In this document: piece after piece, positions 23,192 through 30,850 of the stretch
Numbering within the stretch: position 1 is the first letter of the stretch
Layout: each line of letters starts with the position of its first letter
Source of the DNA: VRUE01 sp963702035
GTDB lineage: Bacteria > Actinomycetota > Thermoleophilia > Solirubrobacterales > 70-9
Length of the DNA: 64,000 nt
Assembly: GCA_963702035.1 (NCBI GenBank)
Contig: OY969700.1
Location: 1,426,001 to 1,490,000 of the forward strand
Reading direction: 5' to 3'
Made by a program: the position numbers and the translations under genes
The notes under the pieces: generated by a model
What the model was told of the DNA's origin: nothing
The model's input: only the letters and a program-made list of their open reading frames with translations
Databases searched by the model: none

Positions 23192-26019
23192 CGGCGCCTC
23201 CCCCCGTGCCGCTTGCGGTGCCTGGGGCAGCTGATGTTCAGCCTGGGGCGCAGGACCGCGGTCGCGTTGTCGTGGGCGATCCAGCGCGAGTTTGCCCGTC
23301 GCGGGCGAACACAGAGGCCCTGGGCCACCGCTAGCAGTCCGCGCCGCCCGCCGGGGAGGGTCATCACGAACCTGCTCGCCGGGGCGTCGGGGAGGCCCCG
23401 GAAGGCGGCCCGCAGGCCGCCCTTGACGGCGTCGATCTTGCCTTCGAGCACCACCGTGAAGCCGTGGCCGCTGAGGGTGGCCACCAGGTCGGGGACGCGG
23501 TGGGAGGAGCTGCGCACGTAGACCGGGCCTTCCAGGGGCGAGTCGAGCAGCGGCGTCCAGGCGCGGGCGTGGCCGTAGACCGAGGCCCTGGGGCAGCCGG
23601 CCCCGCCGCCGCCGGCGGCGGCGAACTGGGCGCGGGTGCAGACTCTGCGCAGGTGCTCTTGGGCCAAAAAGAGCGAGGGCGGCAGCCTGACCTGGGCGGA
23701 GGCGATGTTCGCCTGGCCCGGCCGCGGGCGAACGACGGCGCGCAGCGAGGGGTAGGCGCCGCGCCTGGCGCCTCCCGTGAGGCGCAGCGAGAGGCGGGGC
23801 TTGAAGCCGAGCGCCTGGCAGTCCAGCAGCTGGAAGCGCTGGGCGGAGGAGGCCTCGCTGTCATCGCCGGGGTCGAAGGGGTCCACCCCCGAGCCGCCGA
23901 GGGTCGAGCTGACCGCCAGCGGATCGCAGCTCGTCCCGTTGAGGGTGAAGCCGGGGCGGTCGAGGTAGACGCGGATGTCGCGCACGTGCAACGGGATGCC
24001 GTCGAGGATGTGGGGGATCGGGTCCGAGCCGGCGGCGTCGATCGAGGCCTGGGCGTTTCGGGTGTCGATCCGCACGGCGCTGCGCACGACCACCGTGCCG
24101 AGGTCGAAGGGGCCGAGCTTGGCGGAGTCGATCGCGACGACCGAGAGCGGCGAGCCGTGCCAGGGCCCGGCCAGGTAGAGGCTCCCCGGCGCCCAGACGA
24201 GGCTCTCGCCGACGCCGTAGCCGGCCATCGTGCGGCCGATGCGGGCCGACTCCGGGCAGGAGGGGCTCGCTTGCTCGGCGGCGCCGCTGTGGCCCCTGGC
24301 GGCCTCGATCGCCGCCTCGGGGCACTCGCCCACGCCGGCGATCTTGGCCAGAAGGCCCGGTGGGAAGGTGGCCGAGTAGGAGGTGATCTCCTGCTCGGGG
24401 TCGCTGCGCGTCATCCGCAGGTAGAAGGGGGTGTAGGTGGCGGGGGCGGGATTGAGGGCGCCGGCGAGCAGGCCGGGGGCGAAGGGCGGCGCGGCGCCCG
24501 TCGGGCAGGGCCCGCCGTCGGCGCCGTGGTCGATCGCGAAGTAGGCGGGCTCCTCGCGCACCGCGCCGGGGTCGGCCCAGGAGCTGAGCGCCAGCTCGGC
24601 GGTGTAGGTGGCGCAACGGGGCGGAGAGATCAGCGCCGAGCGCCCGCTCTCGCGCAGGAGGACCCTGAAGCGCTCATAGAGCAGGCCAGGGAGCCGGTCG
24701 AAGCTCGCAACGAGGCGACCGCGGGCGTCGGGTGAGATCTCCCCCACCGACTTCAGCGCGATCCCGTGGCGGGCGTCGCGGAGGATGAGGTAGACGCCGA
24801 GCAGGGCGCCGGAGGGGTTGGCGTGGGGAGTGGCGAGGTAGAGCGAGCCGCGCGCCGTCTCGGGCAGCCCGAGCGGTTCGCTCAGGCTGACCTCGCCGAT
24901 CTTTGCCGCGCCGGGGCAGCCGGCGCCCGGCTCAGAGCTCGCGCTCTCGCGCGCAAACTGGGCTTCTGAGCAGGCGCCCAGGCCGGCGGCGAGCGAGGGG
25001 TTGACGGTCAGCCCTTCGGGCAGGCTCAGCACCGCCCGCTTGATCGCCGGCAGCGCTTCCCCTTCGGGGTTGAGGATGCCGCCGCCGTCGTTGATGTCGA
25101 GTTCGAAGGCAAGCCCCGTGCGCGAGGCGGTGCGGTCGGTGCTGAGGCTGAGGTGGGCGACCGAGGCCGATTGGTGACAGCCGCCGAGCGCCGCCAGGGT
25201 CGTGGCGGCGGTGGCGGTGGCGCCCTGCCAGGAGGTGGCGTCGGCGCTCGCCTCGAATGCGCCGCCACAGGGGCTGGTTGGCAGGGTGAAGTAGCTGTGA
25301 CCGTAGTCTTCGAGGTAGGCCGGAGGGCCGATCGTGCAGCTGCCGGGATGGTAGGCGGGCGGCGGCGAGGAGGCTTCGCCGTGGGGGATCGAGGGGTCTT
25401 CCTCGTTCAGGCAGTTGCCGCGTTCGTCATCGTGGGCGTAGGCCCAGGGCTGGCGGCCCCAGATCGTCAGCCCGATCGCGCGCAGGTCAAACGACTCGGG
25501 CACGCCGCGCAGGTCGAGGTCGATGCCGGCGTCGGCTTCGCGCAGGTGGGCGACGAAGAGCAGCGCGGTGTGGAAGGGCGAGGCGCCGATTGCCGCCACG
25601 GCGCCGTAGGGGGCGGCGAGGTTGAAGAGGCCGAAGTGGCGGGTCATCCCCCCCACGTCGACGGCGATCGTGCCGACCTGCGTGTTGTCGGGACAGCTCT
25701 CTCCCGACGCCGCCCCGGCTTCGTAGGGGTTGGCGCGCGGCGTGGCGAAGGCCGCCGCCTGGCATTCGGGCACGGCGCCGGGGGTGAGCAGGAAGCCCGG
25801 CGGCAGGTGCACGCCGAGGTCGCGCAGGGCGCCGCCGGAGGTGTCGAGGCCGGCGTCGAGGTGAAAGGCGTAGGGGTGGGCGCCGGTCTGCGTCTCAGGC
25901 CCCCCGGCCTGCGCTTCGGCGGAGACCGAGAAGGATTCAATGCCGAAGGCGCCGCTTGCCGCGGCCGGCGCGGCGAGCGCCCAGGCGGCGAGCAGGAGCG
26001 CGGCGAGGCGCCAGCTCAC
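23188..26019 (-). CDS. Large secreted protein, SDPIPxILxGIPL paralogue family (943 aa)
   Basis: GTG start at 26019 overlaps the previous stop (GTGA). Signal peptide about 22 residues. Two related modules follow. The first has RAVLSLPEGLTVNPSLAAGL and GSLYLATPHANPSGALLGVY; the second has GSLYLAGPWHGSPLSVVAID, GPFDLGTVVVRSAVRID, SDPIPHILDGIPLHVRDIRV and DRPGFTLNGTSC. The C-terminal domain has EHLRRVCTRAQFAA and VYVRSSSHRVPDLVATLSGH and ends with a basic tail RHRKRHGGRRR. The same C-terminal architecture is in the proteins at 26321-30850 and in the C-terminal half of 44142-51350. No enzymatic motif is seen; a cell-surface structural or adhesive role is inferred. Confidence 0.8.
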   Translation of the reverse strand: MSWRLAALLLAAWALAAPAAASGAFGIESFSVSAEAQAGGPETQTGAHPYAFHLDAGLDTSGGALRDLGVHLPPGFLLTPGAVPECQAAAFATPRANPYEAGAASGESCPDNTQVGTIAVDVGGMTRHFGLFNLAAPYGAVAAIGASPFHTALLFVAHLREADAGIDLDLRGVPESFDLRAIGLTIWGRQPWAYAHDDERGNCLNEEDPSIPHGEASSPPPAYHPGSCTIGPPAYLEDYGHSYFTLPTSPCGGAFEASADATSWQGATATAATTLAALGGCHQSASVAHLSLSTDRTASRTGLAFELDINDGGGILNPEGEALPAIKRAVLSLPEGLTVNPSLAAGLGACSEAQFARESASSEPGAGCPGAAKIGEVSLSEPLGLPETARGSLYLATPHANPSGALLGVYLILRDARHGIALKSVGEISPDARGRLVASFDRLPGLLYERFRVLLRESGRSALISPPRCATYTAELALSSWADPGAVREEPAYFAIDHGADGGPCPTGAAPPFAPGLLAGALNPAPATYTPFYLRMTRSDPEQEITSYSATFPPGLLAKIAGVGECPEAAIEAARGHSGAAEQASPSCPESARIGRTMAGYGVGESLVWAPGSLYLAGPWHGSPLSVVAIDSAKLGPFDLGTVVVRSAVRIDTRNAQASIDAAGSDPIPHILDGIPLHVRDIRVYLDRPGFTLNGTSCDPLAVSSTLGGSGVDPFDPGDDSEASSAQRFQLLDCQALGFKPRLSLRLTGGARRGAYPSLRAVVRPRPGQANIASAQVRLPPSLFLAQEHLRRVCTRAQFAAAGGGGAGCPRASVYGHARAWTPLLDSPLEGPVYVRSSSHRVPDLVATLSGHGFTVVLEGKIDAVKGGLRAAFRGLPDAPASRFVMTLPGGRRGLLAVAQGLCVRPRRANSRWIAHDNATAVLRPRLNISCPRHRKRHGGRRR

Positions 26020-26303
26020 CCGCGGCCTCCCGGGTGGCGGCGGTGCTCGGCGTGGCGATGGTGGTGGCGCTTTTGCTTGTGGTGGTGGGCGGGGAAGCGC
26101 ACCGGCGGGTTGTGCGGGCCTTCGACCAAAGCGGTGCCCGGGGTCGGGTCATCGGGCGGCGGCGGCGGGGTCTGGCAGGCATCGCCTTCGCATTCGGCGC
26201 CAGCCGCGGCGCCGGCCGGCGCCGGCCCGGCCAGGCCCAGCGCCAGCGCCGCCAGGGCGAGCGCCAACGCCCCCCGGCGTGTTGGGATGTGCCGGATCGG
26301 CAT
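26016..26303 (-). CDS. Small exported His/Arg-rich protein (95 aa)
   Basis: A 95-residue protein: signal peptide about residues 1-33 (ALALALAALALGLAGPAPAG), a short acidic/proline linker with two cysteines (ECEGDACQTPPPPPDDP), and a strongly basic histidine-rich tail HHHKQKRHHHRHAEHRRHPG. It lies 17 bp after the 1509-aa gene and its stop overlaps the next start. The tail resembles those at the ends of its large neighbours, which suggests a shared cell-wall or metal-binding function. No known family. Confidence 0.65.
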   Translation of the reverse strand: MPIRHIPTRRGALALALAALALGLAGPAPAGAAAGAECEGDACQTPPPPPDDPTPGTALVEGPHNPPVRFPAHHHKQKRHHHRHAEHRRHPGGRG

Positions 26304-26320
26304 TCGGGTGGCGCTCCGGA

Positions 26321-29300
26321 TCAGCCCTGGCGCCTGTGGTGGTGGCGCCCGTGGTGGCGCCTGTGCTTCCTCCGCGCCTTCCCGCAGGCCCCGTTGCGCA
26401 CCACCGGCCTGAAGTCATGGATCTTGCCGTTCTGGCCGTCCATCGTCACCGTCGCGCGGTAGGTGTGGGCGCAGATGTCTCTGCTGTTGACGACCAGGCC
26501 TCGCTTGCCGCCGTAGAGCACCAGGCGGGCCTGGGTGAAGGGGGCGTCGGGGATGAAGGAGAAGGTGTTTCGCAGAGCGCCCTTGACCGAGTCGGTCTTG
26601 CCCGAGAGCTCTACCCTGATCGGCTGGTAGGAGGGGCCTCTGAGGTCAGTGATCAGGTCGGGCAGCTTGTGGACCGAAGACCTGAGGTAGACGTGGCCTT
26701 TGAGGGTGTAGTCGAGCAACGGTGTCTTGACCGATACGTCGCCGTAGATGCTCCCCTTGGGGCAGGCGTCTGCGGCCCACTGCACCCTGGTGCAGATCGT
26801 GCGGATGTGGCTCTGATCGAGGAAGGCCGAACGCGGCAGGCGGACCGAGAGGGCAGCGAGATTGGCGTCGCCTTCCCTGGCGCTGAGGTTGGCGATCAGC
26901 TTCGGGTTGGCGGCTCTCTTGGTGCCGCCCCGCAAGCGCAGCTTCAGGTGGGGGGCAAAGCCGAGTTCAGAGCAGGCGCCGACCTGGAAGCGCTCGGAGA
27001 GGTCCTTGCTCTGGCCTTCGCCTCCGACCGTGGCGCCCACTGCCATTTCTTCGCAGTTGGTCGGCGCGAGGGTGAAGTCGGGTCTGTCGACGTTGACCCT
27101 GACGTCGCGCAGGTCGATCGGGATGCCGTGCAGGATCGTCGGGATCGGGTCGGACTTGACCGTGATCTGGGCGGTTACGGGGTCGATGTAGGCGGCGTTT
27201 CTTACTACCACGCTTCCCAGGTCGAAGGGGCCTGCTACCGCCGGGGCGATCACCGCGATGCTGAGCGGGGCGCCTTTGTAGGGGCCGGCTAGGTAGACCT
27301 TCGGCGTGCTGACGTAGTAGGGGTTGGAGCCTCCTCCGGCCTTGACGCTTACCGTGCCGATCTGGGATGCCTGCGGGCAGGCGGGATGGTCGATCTGGTC
27401 CTGGCCGGTGCCCTCGGCTTCCGATACCGATGCCAGGGAGGCGTCAGAGCAGTAGCCGAGGCCCTTCAGGTAGGCGACCAGGCCCGGGGGGAGCTTCAGG
27501 TCCAGGGAGTCGATCCGCTTGGTCCCGTCTTCGCGGGAGAGCTCGGTGAGGAAGGGGCTGCTCGAGCCCGCGACCGGGTTGGCGAGGCCGGCGCTCAGCT
27601 TCGGGTCGAGGTCGGGGGCCGGGCAGGGGCTGCCGTTCGGGCCCCGGTTGACCGTGAAGGAGGAGCCGATCGTCCTCGTTGAGGCCGTGGGTTCGGCCGC
27701 TCCCGACCAAGGGGTCAGTTCAGAGACGATCTGGTAGTGCCCGCACTTGGGCGGGGCGAGCAAGGCGGCGCGGTTGCCGGAGTTGAAGTGCAGGCTCACA
27801 GAGCCGATCGGCGCCTGGGGGTTGTTGTCGAAGGTCGAGACGATCTGGCCGGTGCTCGGGTCGGCTTCGACCTTGCCCGGCAGCTTGACGCGGATGCCGC
27901 GCTCTTCGTTTTCGAGCACCAGGTAGAGCGCCAGGAGGCTGTGGAAGGGGTTGTCGAACTGCTTGGCCAGGTAGACCGAGCCCTTCAAGGGTTCGCCGAG
28001 GATCGGCGTGGTCGCATCCGCGGAGCCGACCTTGGAGGAGTCGGGGCAGCTGACCGGATCGTTAGTGCCGAGCCCGATCTGAGCCGACGTGCAGGCGCCG
28101 AGTCCGTCGGTGGCCGCGGGGTTGACCGCCATCCCCGCCGGCAGCGTGACCCTGGCCTTGCGCAGGAAGGCCTGGGCGATGTCGGTGGGCGATTCCAGGC
28201 CATCGGTAGGCAGCGAGAGCAAGACGTCGAGGCCGGTCGGCGAGTCGGCCTGGTGGCCGGTCGGCTGCAGGTCGATCGAGGGGTCGAAGGGGACTTCCGA
28301 GCAGCCGCTCAGCGGCGGCGAGCCGGCTTCTTTGGAGTGCCAGTCGGGATCGGAGTAGTCGGGCGAGCCGTCGGGCTTCAGCGCCCCCGGGTATTCCCAG
28401 GAGTCGAGCGAGAGCTTCGTCATCGGGCCGGCGGCCTCGCAGGTCGAGGGGTTGGTCAGGAAGGGCTTGGGGTTGGCCGGTTCGGCGCCGGCCTGGGTGC
28501 GCGGCTTGCAGGAGACCGCTTCGGGGGCGCCGATGTGTTCTCCGCCGACGGGCGACGCCTGCAGATTGACTCCGAAGCCGCAGAGCGTCACTGAGACGCC
28601 CAGCACGACCGGGTTCTTGGAGAGCTTTGGCGCGTCGACGCTGATCGCGTAGCCCTCAGCGGCCCGCAGCCTCGGGGTCAATGAGATCAGGTCTTTCACG
28701 CCTTTGAGGAAGAACTCGAACTGGGCCGGAGTTCCCCGTTCGGGTTCGATCGCGTAAACGGGCCAGTTTTCGGATTTATGTCCGCCCTGATTCCCCAGTT
28801 CGACGGTGGCGAAGCCGACGATGCTGCCCCACGGGCAGGTCGGATTAGCGTAGGTGTCGGCATACACCGCGGCCGTCCCCGAACAGCGCTGCGTTGCCTC
28901 GGCGTTGCCGACGAAGCCCGGCGGCAGGTCGGTGATCAGGTTCTTGCCGAACCCGATCTGCAACTGAGTGTTGTTCGGCCCGATCCGTGTCGGCAGCTTG
29001 AATTCGGCGCCCGCCGAGAAGGGGTGCCCGCCGGCCTGGGTGTAGTCGTTGCCCAGGGAATCGGCCACCTTGGTCGCGAACGATTCGATTTCGAAGGGGA
29101 TCGCCGGCCCAAAGCCGAACGAGTCCTCGGCGCTGACCGTCGGCGCGCCACCGCCGCTCACCGTCGCCTTCGCCAGCGCCGGGTCCGGCGTGCTGGCGCC
29201 GATCGAGGCGCCGATTTCGATCGGGTAGTATTCCACCTGGGGCGCCGCCGGTTTGGTGGAGACACAGGCGACCTTGCCATGCGTCAAGCCGATGGGCTCG

Positions 29301-30850
29301 TGGGTGCCGCAAGTCCATCTCGGGTGAGCGGATCCTGTCGAGGTCGCGACGCTAAATGCCCGCGTTTCATCTCCCGGCGGCAGTTCGAATTCGAGTTCGA
29401 CGTTGCCCGAGGTTCCGTTTTCGAATGCCAGCACCGGCACCTGATCGGGCCCCTGGAAGGGTTCGAAGTTGGCGCTGCCTTTGGCGCCGAAGGCCGGGGC
29501 CGGCGATTTGGTGTCTTTTTCGGTCGACTCGACCACCGCGGCGCCGCCGGGGTTGGTCGCCTTCGCCAGGCACTGGAACACCGAGGGTGCGTCGGGGGCG
29601 CTGACGTCGGCGGCGGTAAGCGTGTAATTGCTGGTCACCGGGGTGGGCGTGGTGACCGCGCCGGGCGCCGCTTCGCCGTCGCGCAGCCATTCGAAGCTCC
29701 AGGTGCCGCTGGCGGCGCTCTGGACGGCGACGCCCGGAGCGGTCGCGGTGGCTTCTTCGGTGAGGATGATTTCCCGGCCGCTGACCGATTCGATCATCGT
29801 CCCGGCAGGGATGCCGTTGCCCCTGATTTCTTCACCGGCGGCGAAAGGCTGGGAGCCGGCGGTGATCGCTTTGCCGTTGCCGGCGCCGCTTGCGACCGGG
29901 CTGGCAAAGACCAGGCTCGCTTCGCCGACTTCGGCGATCGTCGTCGTCGCGCCGCCGGCGAAGGTGACGCCGGCGATCGAGACCGTCTGGCCGACCTGGA
30001 AGTTGCCGCTCAGGCGTTTGAGCACGGTGATTTCGCTGCTGCCCACCGTCGTCGTGCCGGTCCCTTTCGCCGTGGTCACCGCCTTGAGAACCTTTGAGCC
30101 CGTTTCGGTGTCGGCCGTAGCGACGATGCTCCAGTTCTCGGTCGGCGCGGTGCAGCGCAGTTCTTCGCCGGCCGCCCATACCGCGCCGCTGGTGCTTTCA
30201 GTGCCGGCTTTCAGCGGCCCGGCGATCGCCGGTCGGCGAGAGCCGTTGGTCACGGGCGCGACCAGTTTCGGCGCCTCGACTGCCGGTGCCGGCGCGGCCA
30301 CCAGCGCCGACTGGGAGGCGGTGAGGAAGCTGCCCGAGCCGTCGGCGTTGGTGCCTTTGACCAGGCACTGCAGGGCGGCCCCCGCATCGGCGGCGGCGAC
30401 GGTGTGGGTGGTGCCGGCGGCGCCGGCGACCCAGGCGGTGATCGGGGCGCCGTTGCGGGTCCACTGGAAGGAGAAGCTGTAGACGTTTTGGGGTTCGCCG
30501 AACCAAATTTTGGTGCCGAGCGGCGAACTCGCACCGTCGCAGGTCAGCGTGTCGCCTTCGTTGGGGTAGCGCGGGGCGACGTTCTTGACCTTGATTTCGT
30601 AGTTGATGAATTCGTCGTTGCGGGCGATTGAACCGGGTGAGTGGCTCAGTTCGACGCTCAACTCGGGCCCCGCGCCGAGGGCCGCGGCGGGGAGCGCCAG
30701 CACCGCCGCCGCGACGAGGGCGAGCAGGCCTGCCAGCGCGCGGTTGCGGCGCGGCGCGCTCTTGGTCTTGGCGGGGTCGGGCTTGTTCACGTTCGCGGTC
30801 TCCTTCTCGGTCTCTGCGGGGCGAGGCGGCGTCGCTTCTCGGCGTCTCAT
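26321..30850 (-). CDS. Large secreted protein, SDPIPxILxGIPL paralogue family (1509 aa)
   Basis: ATG at 30850 overlaps the previous stop (ATGA) after a GGGGAG site; a GTG at 30790 preceded by AAGGAGA is an equally good start and gives a more normal signal peptide (RRNRALAGLLALVAAAVLAL). N-terminal part: Ig-like modules (residues about 70-480) including repeated YTLTAADVSAPDAPSVFQCL-type segments. Later modules include LDVLLSLPTDGLESPTDIAQ, VYLAGPYKGAPLSIAVIAP, GPFDLGSVVVRNAAYIDP, SDPIPTILHGIPIDLRDVRV and the C-terminal IRTICTRVQWAADACPKGSI. The protein ends in a basic tail HRRHHGRHHHRRQG. Function is inferred to be surface-structural. Confidence 0.82.
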   Translation of the reverse strand: MRRREATPPRPAETEKETANVNKPDPAKTKSAPRRNRALAGLLALVAAAVLALPAAALGAGPELSVELSHSPGSIARNDEFINYEIKVKNVAPRYPNEGDTLTCDGASSPLGTKIWFGEPQNVYSFSFQWTRNGAPITAWVAGAAGTTHTVAAADAGAALQCLVKGTNADGSGSFLTASQSALVAAPAPAVEAPKLVAPVTNGSRRPAIAGPLKAGTESTSGAVWAAGEELRCTAPTENWSIVATADTETGSKVLKAVTTAKGTGTTTVGSSEITVLKRLSGNFQVGQTVSIAGVTFAGGATTTIAEVGEASLVFASPVASGAGNGKAITAGSQPFAAGEEIRGNGIPAGTMIESVSGREIILTEEATATAPGVAVQSAASGTWSFEWLRDGEAAPGAVTTPTPVTSNYTLTAADVSAPDAPSVFQCLAKATNPGGAAVVESTEKDTKSPAPAFGAKGSANFEPFQGPDQVPVLAFENGTSGNVELEFELPPGDETRAFSVATSTGSAHPRWTCGTHEPIGLTHGKVACVSTKPAAPQVEYYPIEIGASIGASTPDPALAKATVSGGGAPTVSAEDSFGFGPAIPFEIESFATKVADSLGNDYTQAGGHPFSAGAEFKLPTRIGPNNTQLQIGFGKNLITDLPPGFVGNAEATQRCSGTAAVYADTYANPTCPWGSIVGFATVELGNQGGHKSENWPVYAIEPERGTPAQFEFFLKGVKDLISLTPRLRAAEGYAISVDAPKLSKNPVVLGVSVTLCGFGVNLQASPVGGEHIGAPEAVSCKPRTQAGAEPANPKPFLTNPSTCEAAGPMTKLSLDSWEYPGALKPDGSPDYSDPDWHSKEAGSPPLSGCSEVPFDPSIDLQPTGHQADSPTGLDVLLSLPTDGLESPTDIAQAFLRKARVTLPAGMAVNPAATDGLGACTSAQIGLGTNDPVSCPDSSKVGSADATTPILGEPLKGSVYLAKQFDNPFHSLLALYLVLENEERGIRVKLPGKVEADPSTGQIVSTFDNNPQAPIGSVSLHFNSGNRAALLAPPKCGHYQIVSELTPWSGAAEPTASTRTIGSSFTVNRGPNGSPCPAPDLDPKLSAGLANPVAGSSSPFLTELSREDGTKRIDSLDLKLPPGLVAYLKGLGYCSDASLASVSEAEGTGQDQIDHPACPQASQIGTVSVKAGGGSNPYYVSTPKVYLAGPYKGAPLSIAVIAPAVAGPFDLGSVVVRNAAYIDPVTAQITVKSDPIPTILHGIPIDLRDVRVNVDRPDFTLAPTNCEEMAVGATVGGEGQSKDLSERFQVGACSELGFAPHLKLRLRGGTKRAANPKLIANLSAREGDANLAALSVRLPRSAFLDQSHIRTICTRVQWAADACPKGSIYGDVSVKTPLLDYTLKGHVYLRSSVHKLPDLITDLRGPSYQPIRVELSGKTDSVKGALRNTFSFIPDAPFTQARLVLYGGKRGLVVNSRDICAHTYRATVTMDGQNGKIHDFRPVVRNGACGKARRKHRRHHGRHHHRRQG

